This document shows, piece after piece, positions 27,728 through 40,137 of a DNA stretch of 64,000 nt; position 1 is the stretch's first letter; each line of letters starts with the position of its first letter. A program made the translations under genes and the position numbers. Below the pieces are notes generated by a model. It was not told the origin of the DNA and did not search any database. It saw only the letters and a list, made by a program, of their open reading frames with translations. The DNA comes from Alphaproteobacteria bacterium (GTDB lineage: Bacteria; Pseudomonadota; Alphaproteobacteria; Caulobacterales; Parvularculaceae), in contig WGLS01000009.1 in NCBI GenBank assembly GCA_016125455.1, positions 1 through 64,000 of the forward strand, given 5' to 3'.

Positions 27728-28272
27728 GCCTCAACCCCTCTCAGTCGGTCTATCCGGTCGCCGGTCCCGCGGAGGAGGCCTCGGAATGCGTGCTCGCCAT
27801 CATCGTCGACAATGAGCCGGGCGCGCTGGCCCGGGTGGTCGGGCTTTTCTCAGCGCGGGGGTACAATATCGAGAGCCTGACGGTGGCGGAAACCGACGTG
27901 AAGCGGCACCGCTCGCGGATCACCATCGTCACCCGCGGCGCACAGTCGACGCTCGAGCAGATCAAGCTGCAACTGGGACGATTGATCCCGGTGCGGCGAG
28001 TCGTTGACGTCTCCGCCGAGGAAGACGCGCTGCAGCGGGAGCTTGCGCTGGTCAAGGTCGTAGGCGAAGGCGATCACCGGGTCGAAGCGATGCGCATGGC
28101 GGAGATCTTCCGGGCCCGCGCTGTCGACATCACCCATTCATCGTTCGTGTTCGAAGTGACCGGCGCGCGAGAAAAGGTCAACGCCTTCATCGACCTCATG
28201 CGGCCGCTTGGGCTGTCCGACGTCGCCCGCACAGGGGTCCTGTCGATCCGTCGGGGCATCGCGAAGGACTAG
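27724..28272 (+). CDS. ilvN: Acetolactate synthase regulatory subunit
   Basis: 182 residues. It activates the large subunit and confers valine feedback inhibition. The N-terminal ACT domain has LAIIVDNEPGALARVVGLFS and ARGYNIESLTVAETD. The C-terminal ALS_ss_C domain runs from about residue 95 (LALVKVVGE...) to the end. It is last in the ilvCBN operon, coupled by ATGA to ilvB. No obvious terminator follows in the 88-base convergent gap. Confidence 0.96.
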   Translation: MSLNPSQSVYPVAGPAEEASECVLAIIVDNEPGALARVVGLFSARGYNIESLTVAETDVKRHRSRITIVTRGAQSTLEQIKLQLGRLIPVRRVVDVSAEEDALQRELALVKVVGEGDHRVEAMRMAEIFRARAVDITHSSFVFEVTGAREKVNAFIDLMRPLGLSDVARTGVLSIRRGIAKD

Positions 28273-28360
28273 GCAGCGAAGGATTAGATTGCCAGGGGCC
28301 GGGCCGCGAGGCGCGATCCTGCAAAGGCGAATGCGGCCTCTTTGGCCGGCGCTTTGTTGG

Positions 28361-30784
28361 CTATGGCGCCGGCGTCAGGTCAATCACCTGGGCCGTTCCG
28401 ATCGCGTCAATATCAGTCTCGATGCGGAAATAGTCGCCGGCGAGCCATTTGCGCTGCAAGTCGTCATAGTGCGGAGACGTGAAGTGCCCTGACTGTCCGT
28501 TCGGCAGGGCGAACCACGACGCCGCCATATCGGACATGTCGAACACCATCCTGAGGCTCGGACCGCCGCCGCCAACGGCGCGCGCCGGCAGTTCGGCGTA
28601 GTCGAAATAGCCGACGTTCGGCGCGTCGGGGCCGCTCGCGCGCGGCGTCTCGCGGGAGAGGATCGGGCCGATCACCGGGAACGCGGCAAGCCCAAGGTGC
28701 GGGTGTTCCGCCACGTAGACCTCGCCCCAGGGCCTCGAAAGGGCCGCGCCGTTCGCCTCGTTCAGCAGCGTCGCCGTCGTGGCCAGGCTTTCGTTCAGCA
28801 TGCCCAGGCAGGTTTCGATCGCATCGGTGCGCGCGTCGTCGCAAATCTCGGTCAGGTCGTTCTCAAGAACGCTGGCGAGAAATTCCGGCTCGTATCGGAA
28901 GAAACGGTCGAACGCGTCGCCAAGGTCATCCTCGGCGATCGCACGGAGAAACTCGCGCGTCCAGGTCGCATAGACAAGCGGGCCCAGGGCCTCGGCGGTC
29001 CAGCGACCGTCCCAGTCCTTCAGGATGCGGATCGTCATTGCTTCGGCGTCGCCGGACGGTTCCGCCGCCAGCATCATGGATTTGATGGCGTCGACGTTTG
29101 TCGTGCCCACGTCGAGCTGGATCGCCTGAAATGACGCGACGTCGTGGGCGGGCGTGGCGTCGAGCAGGTCCTGGATCCGTTGCTGGCGCGACGGATTGGC
29201 GAAGTCGATTGCCCGGACGTAAGGGTATTCGTCCGGCGTCACCTTGGCGTTCGCCGTCACGAGGGCGCCTGACGACGGGTTGATGACGAGCGGCGTCAGC
29301 TCCTTCGGGATGTAGCCCCGCCAGTCGTTGGCGGCGTTCGCGCCGTCCGCAGGGGACAGCCCGCGTGTTTCGTGCCCGTCGGCGCGGATCGGCGCGCGGC
29401 CGACGACCATCAGGCCGGTCGTGCCGTCGCGGTGGGCGAAGACGAGGTTCTGCACCGGGCCTACATACTTGTCGCGCAGGACCTCGACGAATTCGTCGAC
29501 CGTAGCCGGTTCGACATTGTTCATCATGGCGCTGATCGTCGTGTCGATCTCGGTGAGGCTCGTCCATTGCAGCGCAGTGCGGACGACCGCCGGGTCGGAC
29601 CAGTCGCCCGACAGCTCCTCGGTCAGGACCGGCCCGTGGCGCGACCGCAGGAAGGTGCGCTGAACGTCCTTGCCGAAGCGCACCTTGATGGTCTCCTCGC
29701 GGGCGTCAAATCGCGCCCAGCCGTCAGGCGTCGCGTACTGCATCGCGTCTTCTGGGTTCACGCGCTCAAGATAGAGATCCTGCACGTCCGTGCGGTTGTT
29801 CGTGACGCCCCATGAAATGTCGTCATTGCGGCCGACGATGACCGCGGGAATGCCGGGGATGGTCGCGCCAATGACGTTGCGGTCGCCAATTTTCAGGTGA
29901 GCCAGGTACCAGAAGCCGGGCATTGAAAAGGCGAGATGCGGATCGTCGGCGAGCATTGGAGCGCCGGATGTCGTCCTTGATCCGGCGACGACCCAGTCGT
30001 TCGAATTTTCCTGGTCCGGCGCGGAAAGGATTTTCGCAACGCCCTGATCGCCCGCACGGCCATCTTCCGCCCCATCGGCCGGCGCCATCGGCAGGCCGAG
30101 CGTGCGGGCGAGATCCGGCCACGCCATCGCCACATGGCCTTCAGCCGGATATGGCGGCAGGAACGCCCGCGCAATCGCGTCCGACGCCTTGGCGCCGAGG
30201 CGGGCCCGCGTCGTCTCCGTACGGAGGTTGAGGCTGAGGGTCAGCCAGATCGCCTTTTGCACATACAGGCTGTCGGTTGGCGCCCATGGTTCCGGGCGCG
30301 TCAGGGTGAGGACATATTCTGCTGGCGGGCGGTACGCGTCGGAGGCAATCCAGGCATTCACGCCGTCCGCGTAGGCCTCAAGCTTCTCCTTGTCGGATGC
30401 CGGCATCGCCGCCCAGCTCGCCTCCACGTTTGGCGCGAACTGAAGGGAGCGATGGTAGATGTCCGCGTCGAGGGCAATGTTGCCGAAGATTTCCGCCAGC
30501 CGCCCCTGGGGCGATCGGCGGCTGAGGTCCATCTGCCAGAGCCGGTCCTGGGCGTGGGCGAAGCCGAGCGCGAAATAGGCGTCCGTGGGGTTCGCCGCCA
30601 CGATGTGCGGCACGGCGTTGTCGTCGCGGTGGATGCTGACGGGGGCGGCCAGGCCGGCGACGTCGAAGGAACCGTCATAGGCCGCGCCGGCCGACCGAGC
30701 CCGTGTCCACTGGGCGGCCGCGAACAAGACCGCGGCGGCGAGAACCAACAAAAGCGCAAAAAGCCCCCAACGAACGAATCGCAT
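28361..30784 (-). CDS. Penicillin acylase-type Ntn hydrolase
   Basis: 807 residues from the ATG at 30784 (GGGGGAAGGA just upstream). A longer frame to 30976 overlaps the promoter zone of hemC. An N-terminal hydrophobic segment exports or anchors it. The precursor is expected to cleave itself before Ser261 in ENS-NDWVVAGSRTTSG, whose serine then becomes the catalytic N-terminal residue. LADDPHL, GRNDDISWGVTNNRTDVQDL and the HGPVL block are typical. The family hydrolyses amides such as beta-lactam side chains or acyl-homoserine lactones; which one applies here cannot be read from the sequence. Confidence 0.92.
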   Translation of the reverse strand: MRFVRWGLFALLLVLAAAVLFAAAQWTRARSAGAAYDGSFDVAGLAAPVSIHRDDNAVPHIVAANPTDAYFALGFAHAQDRLWQMDLSRRSPQGRLAEIFGNIALDADIYHRSLQFAPNVEASWAAMPASDKEKLEAYADGVNAWIASDAYRPPAEYVLTLTRPEPWAPTDSLYVQKAIWLTLSLNLRTETTRARLGAKASDAIARAFLPPYPAEGHVAMAWPDLARTLGLPMAPADGAEDGRAGDQGVAKILSAPDQENSNDWVVAGSRTTSGAPMLADDPHLAFSMPGFWYLAHLKIGDRNVIGATIPGIPAVIVGRNDDISWGVTNNRTDVQDLYLERVNPEDAMQYATPDGWARFDAREETIKVRFGKDVQRTFLRSRHGPVLTEELSGDWSDPAVVRTALQWTSLTEIDTTISAMMNNVEPATVDEFVEVLRDKYVGPVQNLVFAHRDGTTGLMVVGRAPIRADGHETRGLSPADGANAANDWRGYIPKELTPLVINPSSGALVTANAKVTPDEYPYVRAIDFANPSRQQRIQDLLDATPAHDVASFQAIQLDVGTTNVDAIKSMMLAAEPSGDAEAMTIRILKDWDGRWTAEALGPLVYATWTREFLRAIAEDDLGDAFDRFFRYEPEFLASVLENDLTEICDDARTDAIETCLGMLNESLATTATLLNEANGAALSRPWGEVYVAEHPHLGLAAFPVIGPILSRETPRASGPDAPNVGYFDYAELPARAVGGGGPSLRMVFDMSDMAASWFALPNGQSGHFTSPHYDDLQRKWLAGDYFRIETDIDAIGTAQVIDLTPAP

Positions 30785-30994
30785 GTCCTTCCCCCGCATG
30801 GCCTGTCCAACAAGGTTGTTTTCGCATGGGTCGTCATCAAGGTCACTATCGTCGGCCGATTGGCCGGCCTTTGCGCCTCCAGCGCCTTTCAGATGCCGCC
30901 CGGATTGAGCAGCGATCATGTTGATGGCCGACTCATGTCCCCGCCGACGCGCTTCGCGCTTGATCCTGTCCGCCAACTCGGGAATTTTGCTGCG

Positions 30995-31960
30995 ATGCGT
31001 ATTGGAACCAGATCAAGCGCCATGGCGATGGCGCAGACCGACGAGGTCGCCCGAAGGTTGCGCGCGGCGGCCGCCGGCGTCGTCCCCGAAATCTGCGCGA
31101 TGAAGCCATCCGGCGACGTCGACCAGGTCAGCCGCCTTGATCGCCACGGCGGCAAGGGCGGTGCCTTCGTCGCCGACATCCGCGCGGCCATGACCGCCGG
31201 CGAGCTCGAATGCGCCATGCATTCGCTGAAGGACATGCCCGGCAATGAAGAGACCCCCGGCTTTGTCGTCGCCGCCTATCTGACCCGCGAAGCGCCGGAA
31301 GACGCACTCGTCGTACGGCCGGGACTCGACGTCGCGGACGTCCTCGCGTCGAAGGCCGCCGGCCTGCGCATCGGGACGAACGCGGTGCGCCGGGCGGCCT
31401 ATCTGAAGCGCCTGTTTCCCGAGGCGGAAGTCATCCACTATCGCGGCGCCGCGGATACGCGCCTTCGCAAGCTCGATGAGGGCGTGCCGCAAAAGCTGCC
31501 GGACGGCGGCGAAACGCCGCCTGCGGATCTTCTCGTCTGCGCCAAGAACGGCCTTGTGAGGATCGGGCGCGGCGACCGCGTCGCGCATACGTTCTCGCCC
31601 GACGAGATCCTGCCGGCGATCGGGCAGGGCATTGTCGCCGTGGAATGCCATGCCCGCGACTGGCCGACGCGCACCGCGCTCGGCGCCATCGACGACGAGG
31701 TGTCGCGCGTGTCCGCCGAGGCGGAACGCGAGATACTCTGGGTCCTAGACGGACACTGCAATTCGCCGATTGCCGGGTTTGCAGAAATCCGATCGACGAC
31801 CATGAGGCTCAAGGCCGCCGTGCTGTCGCTTGATGGAGCGGAAATCCTGGAGGCGGAAGCGACCGGGCCGATCGATCATCCGCGCACGCTCGGGCGTCAG
31901 GTCGCCCTGAAACTTCGGGACCTCGGCGCCGACCGCTTGATTGAGGCAAGCCGCGTCTGA
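30995..31960 (+). CDS. hemC: Hydroxymethylbilane synthase, divergent type
   Basis: Polymerises four porphobilinogen units in heme synthesis. 321 residues. The start MRIGTRSSAMAMAQ matches the family N-terminus, though its ribosome-binding site is weak. Motifs kept are KGGAFVADIRAA and MHSLKDMPGNEETPG, then RIGTNAVRRAAYLK, YRGAADTRLRKLDEG and the cofactor cysteine in LDGHCNSPIAGF (Cys255). Sequence around these motifs departs from standard HemC (for example SLKDMPGNEETP where SLKDVPxELP is usual). It could be a second, specialised copy. It is divergent from the acylase; other heme genes are absent, but a TspO gene lies 0.8 kb downstream. Confidence 0.88.
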   Translation: MRIGTRSSAMAMAQTDEVARRLRAAAAGVVPEICAMKPSGDVDQVSRLDRHGGKGGAFVADIRAAMTAGELECAMHSLKDMPGNEETPGFVVAAYLTREAPEDALVVRPGLDVADVLASKAAGLRIGTNAVRRAAYLKRLFPEAEVIHYRGAADTRLRKLDEGVPQKLPDGGETPPADLLVCAKNGLVRIGRGDRVAHTFSPDEILPAIGQGIVAVECHARDWPTRTALGAIDDEVSRVSAEAEREILWVLDGHCNSPIAGFAEIRSTTMRLKAAVLSLDGAEILEAEATGPIDHPRTLGRQVALKLRDLGADRLIEASRV

Positions 31961-32054
31961 GCGACGGCGGCGGCCGGGCGTTCGCCCGGCTGAATTTGTT
32001 TCAAGCCAAAGAAGCGCGTATCCTGCGAGCGGAAACGTGCTGGAGGCGCCGCCG

Positions 32055-32549
32055 ATGACAGTCTCATACGCAAGAGCGACAGGTTCTGGCCTGACGAACG
32101 CTGGCCTGACGGCGTCCAGCGGGCAGAGGCTGTCGGTGGCGACGGCGCGGCGCATCGCGATAGCGCTCGTCGCGGCGGTGTCCCTTGCCGCCGCGCTCTT
32201 CATGACGCAGGGCGACGCCGCCATGAAAATCGCCGCAGCCGATCCTGACCTGGCGCGGCTGCTGAAGGCGATGACTGCGATAAAGGCGGTTCTCGCGCTT
32301 GGCGTCACTGCAGCGGTGGGCTTGCGCGCGGGCGCGCCGATGGGCGCGCGCTGGAGCGTCGCCTATGCCGGCGCCGTCGCAGCAATGTGGGCGGGCGTCG
32401 GAACGATGTGGCGCCTGCAGTTCACCGGCGTCGCCGCCATCGCGATGCATGTCGGCCTCTTCGGCGCGATCATCCTGTTCTTCCGCGATCCCGCGGTTGA
32501 ACGGGCGCTGGCGAAAGCCTTGTTCAGAAAGACTGCACGCCGGCTTTGA
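32055..32549 (+). CDS. Membrane protein of unknown function
   Basis: 164 residues from the ATG at 32055, with GGAGG eight bases upstream. Four hydrophobic segments lie at about 33-52, 72-88, 98-117 and 122-141, with a basic C-terminus (ALAKALFRKTARR). No family recognised. It lies between hemC and tspO on the same strand; the 94- and 180-base gaps allow either co-transcription or separate promoters. Confidence 0.65.
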   Translation: MTVSYARATGSGLTNAGLTASSGQRLSVATARRIAIALVAAVSLAAALFMTQGDAAMKIAAADPDLARLLKAMTAIKAVLALGVTAAVGLRAGAPMGARWSVAYAGAVAAMWAGVGTMWRLQFTGVAAIAMHVGLFGAIILFFRDPAVERALAKALFRKTARRL

Positions 32550-32729
32550 TCCCTGCAACCTTTCGGTTGCGGCCGTCGCTGCGGCTCACAATATACGTGT
32601 TCGTGATATTCGCTCGTGCGTGGGCGGCGGCCTGGCAAGGAATTGCGGCGGCAAATGACGCTGACGCTCAATGTCCGCGCCGCCGGCGAGCCGCAACCAG
32701 CCGGCACCTGACGAGCTTCGGAGACGTCC

Positions 32730-33236
32730 ATGGACTGGTCGACATTCGGCGCATTCGCGCTCGCCAACTTCATCGCCGCAGCGTCCGGCGGCTTGTTCAA
32801 GCCGGGGCATTGGTACGCGCAGTTGAACCGCCCCGCCTGGACGCCGCCGAACTGGGCGTTTCCCGTCGTCTGGTCGACGCTATTCCTGATGAACGCCGCC
32901 GCCGGGGCGATCGCTTGGACGGCTGCGACGGCCATTAGCGACGGCATGGTGGCGCTGCCCTTCATCGTTTATGGCGTCAGCCTGTGCTTCAATTTCGCCT
33001 GGTCAGCGTTGTTCTTCGGACTGCGACGGATGGATCTGGCGCTGGTCGACGTCGTATTCCTGTGGATGACGATCGCGGCCGTTTTGGTCCTGTTCGCGCC
33101 TTTGTCGCCGCTCGCGGCGGGCCTCGTTGCGCCTTATCTCGCGTGGGTGACCCTCGCCGGCGTTCTGAACCTGCGAATGATACAGCTGAACCCAGCCGCA
33201 GCGTCCGAGGGGGTTGGCGACCGCGCCTCAACCTGA
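32730..33236 (+). CDS. tspO: TspO/MBR-family tryptophan-rich sensory protein
   Basis: A 168-residue five-helix membrane protein that binds porphyrins and other tetrapyrroles; in Rhodobacter it modulates photopigment gene expression and porphyrin efflux. The signature is clear: SGGLFKPGHWYAQLNRPAWT, then PPNWAFPVVWSTLFLMNA, and the Trp/Phe-rich SLCFNFAWSALFFGLRR. A nearby hemC and a carotenoid cluster 7 kb away fit a tetrapyrrole or oxidative-stress role, by inference. Confidence 0.92.
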   Translation: MDWSTFGAFALANFIAAASGGLFKPGHWYAQLNRPAWTPPNWAFPVVWSTLFLMNAAAGAIAWTAATAISDGMVALPFIVYGVSLCFNFAWSALFFGLRRMDLALVDVVFLWMTIAAVLVLFAPLSPLAAGLVAPYLAWVTLAGVLNLRMIQLNPAAASEGVGDRAST

Positions 33237-36014
<2,778 letters not shown>

Positions 36015-36043
36015 ACCGTCAGTTTACAGAACAAGAACGAAGG

Positions 36044-36070
36044 GCCGCGCGAGTGATCGCGCGGCTTTTT
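36044..36070 (+). terminator. Rho-independent terminator of katG
   Basis: GCCGCGCG (36044-36051) pairs exactly with CGCGCGGC (36058-36065) over a six-base loop. TTTTT follows directly, about 30 bases after the stop. Confidence 0.92.
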
Positions 36071-36120
36071 CATTCGCAAGCCGGGTCGGCCCCGTTTCGG
36101 GCGGATGCGTCGCCCATCGC

Positions 36121-36552
36121 TCAAACGGGATGGAAAACATACAACGTTCGGTCGTTTTCCGTCTCGTCGCGCACAAGACCGTTGTCTGCGTAGACCTGTC
36201 CCGCGCGGTCGTTCTCGGACTGGACAATCAGTCAGAACCCGGTTGGAAAATCCTGTTTGGCAAGGTCGAGAAGAGCACGCCCGACGCCGGGACGCTGAAC
36301 CTCCCGCGCCACAAAGAGCTGATCGACCCGCTGCGCCGTCATGTCGAGAGCGAGAAACGCCGCCATCCGTCGTCCGTTTCCGCGACAAACGTTCGCCAGC
36401 GCGTCCGCATTTCCCTTTCCGCTCGCGCGGTCATGGCGTTTTCGTCCACGCACCTTTCGGCGGAGTTGGTTGAGAGCCAGCTGCGAAAAAAAGAGACGCG
36501 CGATCTGTTGCGCTTCTTCGGCACTGGCGGCGCGCAGTTCCAGACCATGCAT
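36121..36552 (-). pseudogene. Broken GNAT acetyltransferase
   Basis: The N-terminus MHGLELRAASAEEAQQIARL and the acetyl-CoA motif VDQLFVAREVQRPGVGRALL are those of a GNAT enzyme. The frame stops at TGA (36232-36234) directly after FPTGF, where relatives have Trp. In the same frame beyond it, translation resumes as LIVQSENDRAGQVYADNGL and then VRDETENDRTLYVF, the normal family C-terminus. TGG-to-TGA explains the stop. Between, the central segment reads better in another frame (FVAETDDG), with a T7 run as a likely slip point, so there is probably frameshift damage too. It is very likely inactive. Confidence 0.8.
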
Positions 36553-36601
36553 TCCGATCAGGCGCTCGGCCCCTTGTCGGGAAGTTCCCTGATGCGACGG
36601 G

Positions 36602-38542
36602 TCAACCTCTCCGACCTTCGATCAGCTGATCAACAACGCCGGGATCGGCGAGGGTGGAAGTGTCGCCGAGGTTCGAGAAGTCGTTTTCGGCGATCTTGCG
36701 GAGGATGCGGCGCATGATCTTGCCGGAGCGGGTCTTCGGCAACGCCGGCGTGATATGGAGCTTGTCGGGCTTGGCGATCGGACCAATCTCGGTACGGACG
36801 ATATCGACGAGCGCTTTTTCCAGGGCGGGCGTCGCATCGACGCCTTCCATCAGCGTCACATAGGCGTAGACGCCCTGTCCTTTCAGCTCGTGGGGATAGC
36901 CGACGACGGCAGCCTCCGCGACCGATGGATGAAGAACCAGCGCGCTCTCGATTTCCGCGGTGCCGAGACGATGGCCGGAGACGTTGAGCACGTCGTCGAC
37001 GCGGCCGGTGATCCAGTAGTCGCCATCGGCGTCACGGCGGGCGCCGTCTCCAGTGAAGTAAAGGCCCGGATAGGTCGAGAAATAGGTTTCGAGAAACCGG
37101 TCGTGGTCGCCGTAAACCGTGCGCATCTGTCCCGGCCAGGAATCCGTGAGCACGAGATTGCCGCTCGCGGCGCCTTCAATGAACTTGCCGTCCGCGTCGA
37201 CGAGCGCCGGCTTTACGCCCGGCAGCGGCCTGGTCGCCGATCCAGGCTTCAGGACGTAGGCCCCCGGAAGCGGCGCGATCAGGCATGCGCCCGTTTCGGT
37301 CTGCCACCAGGTGTCAACAACCGGGCATCGGCCGCCGCCGACAACACGGTGATACCAGCGCCACGCTTCGGGATTGATCGGTTCGCCCACAGTGCCAAGC
37401 AGCCGGAGCGAGGAGAGGTCGGCCGACGTCACCGGCGCGTCGCCCTCGCGCATCAGCGCACGGATCGCCGTCGGCGCAGTGTAGAAGGTGGTCACCTTGT
37501 GCTTTTCGCAGACCCTCCAGAACCGCGACGCGTCAGGATAGGTCGGGATGCCTTCGAACATCAGCGTTTTCGCGCCGTTCGCCAGCGGCCCATAGACGAT
37601 ATAGCTGTGTCCGGTCACCCATCCGACGTCGGCCGTGCACCAGTACACGTCGTCCTGTTTGAGATCGAACACGAGCTCGTGAGTCCACGACGCCCAGGCG
37701 AGGTATCCGCCGGTCGTGTGCAGCACGCCCTTCGGCTTGCCTGTCGATCCAGACGTATAAAGAATGAAAAGCGGATCCTCCGCATTCATCATTTCCGGCG
37801 CGCATTCGGGCGCGACGTCTTCCCGGGCTTCATGCCACCACAGATCGCGGCCCTTCGACCAGTCGACTTCGCCTCCCGTGCGCCGGACGACCAGCACGAG
37901 CCGGGCGTCCTTGGTCTTCTGGAGCGCGGCGTCGACATTCTTCTTCAGGGGGATTTTCTTGCCGCCCCTGACGCCTTCGTCGGCGGTGATGACCGTGCGC
38001 GCGCCGCAGTCCTCGATGCGGCTCGCCAGGGCGTCCGGCGAGAAACCGCCGAAGACAACCGAGTGCACGGCGCCGATGCGCGCGCAGGCCAGCATCGCGT
38101 AGGCCGCCTCCGGGATCATCGGCATGTAGATGACGACGCGGTCGCCCTTCTTGACGTCCCGCGCTTTCAGGATGTTCGCCATCCGGCTGACTTCTCCATG
38201 GAGCTCCCGCCAGGTGATCGCCTTGTCCTCGCCCGGGGCGTCGCCCTCCCAGATGATCGCGACATCGTTCGCCCGTTTCGGCAAATGACGGTCAACGCAG
38301 TTCGCGCAGGCGTTGAGGCGGCCGTCCTCAAACCATCGGATCCGGAAGTCGTTCTTGTGGAAGGAGACGTCCTTGACCCTGGTGAATGGCTTGTCCCAGT
38401 CGAGACGCTCGCCGATCTTGCGCCAGAAAGCGGTCTCGTCGCTTGCGGACGCCTCGCGAAGCGCCGCAGCGCCTGTGGCGTCCAGATTGGCTTTCGAGGC
38501 GAATGCCTTCGATGGCGGGAACAGGTCGGGCGTTTCGGTCAT
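36602..38542 (-). CDS. acs: Acetyl-CoA synthetase
   Basis: AMP-forming enzyme converting acetate, ATP and CoA to acetyl-CoA. 646 residues, the full family length. Motifs: [18 protein letters not shown], the ATP-binding loop [63 protein letters not shown] and [29 protein letters not shown] carries the lysine that protein acetyltransferases modify to switch the enzyme off. It is divergent from panD. Acetate and propionate use fit the prp genes 13 kb downstream. Confidence 0.97.
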   Translation of the reverse strand: MTETPDLFPPSKAFASKANLDATGAAALREASASDETAFWRKIGERLDWDKPFTRVKDVSFHKNDFRIRWFEDGRLNACANCVDRHLPKRANDVAIIWEGDAPGEDKAITWRELHGEVSRMANILKARDVKKGDRVVIYMPMIPEAAYAMLACARIGAVHSVVFGGFSPDALASRIEDCGARTVITADEGVRGGKKIPLKKNVDAALQKTKDARLVLVVRRTGGEVDWSKGRDLWWHEAREDVAPECAPEMMNAEDPLFILYTSGSTGKPKGVLHTTGGYLAWASWTHELVFDLKQDDVYWCTADVGWVTGHSYIVYGPLANGAKTLMFEGIPTYPDASRFWRVCEKHKVTTFYTAPTAIRALMREGDAPVTSADLSSLRLLGTVGEPINPEAWRWYHRVVGGGRCPVVDTWWQTETGACLIAPLPGAYVLKPGSATRPLPGVKPALVDADGKFIEGAASGNLVLTDSWPGQMRTVYGDHDRFLETYFSTYPGLYFTGDGARRDADGDYWITGRVDDVLNVSGHRLGTAEIESALVLHPSVAEAAVVGYPHELKGQGVYAYVTLMEGVDATPALEKALVDIVRTEIGPIAKPDKLHITPALPKTRSGKIMRRILRKIAENDFSNLGDTSTLADPGVVDQLIEGRRG

Positions 38543-38673
38543 GGCGGCGGTCCTTTTTGGCGTAATCTATCGACGAGCCGGCGCGCCTTCAAATGCTCGT
38601 CAGCGCTTATTGTGTCGGCGCTGCCGCATCGCTATTGGCACGGAGGAAGCGACTACGAGGAGCGCGAGGGGCA

Positions 38674-39030
38674 TTGTACCTTACACTCTTGAAGACCAAG
38701 CTGCACGGCGCAACCGTGACGAAAACCGACCTCCACTATGAAGGTTCGATCGCGATCGACGAGAACCTGATGGACGCCGCTGGCCTGGTCGAGTTCGAGC
38801 GCGTCGACGTCTGGAACGTTACGTGCGGCTCACGCATCGAAACCTATGTCATCAAGGGCGAACGCGGCGCCGGCGAAGTCATGCTGAATGGCGGCGCCGC
38901 CCGCCATGCCGAACCCGGCGACAAGGTGGTGATCGCCGCTTTCGCGACCGTCGAGGCCGACACGGCCCGCAACTACAAGCCGACGGTCGTGATCATGGGC
39001 GAAGGCAACGCGGTCAAGTCAATCCGCTGA
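38674..39030 (+). CDS. panD: Aspartate 1-decarboxylase (pyruvoyl enzyme), TTG start
   Basis: Makes beta-alanine for pantothenate and CoA. 118 residues. No ATG or GTG lies in a suitable place. The TTG at 38674, behind GAGGGG, gives MYLTLLKTKLHGATVT and puts the self-cleavage pair Gly24-Ser25 (LHYEGSIAID) at exactly the E. coli positions. The new N-terminal serine becomes the pyruvoyl group. Lys9 (KTKLH), WNVTCGSRIETY (Tyr58 region) and NGGAARHAEPGD are conserved. It is divergent from acs. Confidence 0.93.
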   Translation: MYLTLLKTKLHGATVTKTDLHYEGSIAIDENLMDAAGLVEFERVDVWNVTCGSRIETYVIKGERGAGEVMLNGGAARHAEPGDKVVIAAFATVEADTARNYKPTVVIMGEGNAVKSIR

Positions 39031-39033
39031 CCA

Positions 39034-39864
39034 CTACCCCGCCGCGTCCGCGACGGCCCCGGTCCGACCCTCGGGCAATGGACCGGCGGGCTCGGCAAGG
39101 CCCCGGTCCGTGCCGCAGAGCAAATCCCAGAACCTGAAGTACAGCCCGTAATTTGTCCGGTAGTTCGTGTGATGGACGTTGTGGTGGCTGGCAGTGATCA
39201 GCCGCCGCCCCACGGGCGTTTCGAGCCACCGCCGCGGCAGCACTTCCCATCCGGCATGGTTCGCGACGCTGCAATAGGTCATGAACACCAGCAGGAAGAG
39301 CACGGCGCCCTCGTGAATCGGGACGAAAAAGGTGGTCAACGGCAGCAGCCAGGCGGAAATCGCCGCTTCCCAGGGGTGGAACGAGAACGCGGCCCAGGCG
39401 GTTGGCTGGCGCGACTTGTGATGGGTGAGGTGGGTCGCCCTGAACAGGGCCGGCGTGTGCATCGCACGGTGAGTCCAGTAAAAATAGGTGTCGTGCAGGA
39501 ACAGGTAGAACAGGATGCTCGCCGGGATGTAGGCGATACCCGCAACGCCGCCGATGTCCGCATAAATCGCCGTGCCGCCAGCTTGCCAGGCGAGAAACAC
39601 GAGCGCCCCCGCGATGGCGTAGATCGCCGACGAGATAATCGACATGGTGATTTCATGCTGGAATTCCGGTCGCGTTGGCCGCCTCGCGGCGAGGCGCGTG
39701 GCGCTGACCTTTTCCGGCGGGCGTCCCCACAGAAGAAACATGAATGCGCCGGCGATCACGAAATAGCGCGCCCAGATGATCGTCGCGATCTGGAGGTAAA
39801 TGGCTGGAAAATTGGCGAAATCGCTGGCGCTGAGCCCTTCGAATGGCTGAAAAACGGCGGGCAT
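39034..39864 (-). CDS. Sterol desaturase/fatty acid hydroxylase family protein
   Basis: 276 residues from the ATG at 39864 (AAGGA seven bases upstream; a GTG at 39879 is an alternative). A di-iron integral-membrane oxygenase: the three histidine boxes are HDTYFYWTHRAMH, HLTHHKSRQPTAW and HHNVHHTNYRTNYGLYFRFW, with about four hydrophobic helices. Substrates in this superfamily range from sterols to lipids and carotenoids. It is encoded next to crtI but divergent from it, so a carotenoid-ring or lipid hydroxylase role is possible but unproven. Its end lies three bases from the panD stop. Confidence 0.88.
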   Translation of the reverse strand: MPAVFQPFEGLSASDFANFPAIYLQIATIIWARYFVIAGAFMFLLWGRPPEKVSATRLAARRPTRPEFQHEITMSIISSAIYAIAGALVFLAWQAGGTAIYADIGGVAGIAYIPASILFYLFLHDTYFYWTHRAMHTPALFRATHLTHHKSRQPTAWAAFSFHPWEAAISAWLLPLTTFFVPIHEGAVLFLLVFMTYCSVANHAGWEVLPRRWLETPVGRRLITASHHNVHHTNYRTNYGLYFRFWDLLCGTDRGLAEPAGPLPEGRTGAVADAAG

Positions 39865-40137
39865 TGGCGGATCCTTCACGGCGCCCGGCGGCGATGGATC
39901 CCGTCGCCGGTCGATTTTTCCGTTTCTACGGGCGCTGGCGACGGGTGTCTAATGTCGGCTAAGGGTGAGGCGGGGGCGAAAAGGTCGCGCCGGATTCCGG
40001 GGGGCAGCGCTGATCGCCCATGATCGAAGCGCCGTAATTGCTGTCGTAACCATGGCCAAACGCGGTAAGTTGCGGCCCGACGCAATCTGAACCCGCCGCG
40101 GTCGGCAAGCCCGGTTCCCGGAGAGAGTGACATTGAC

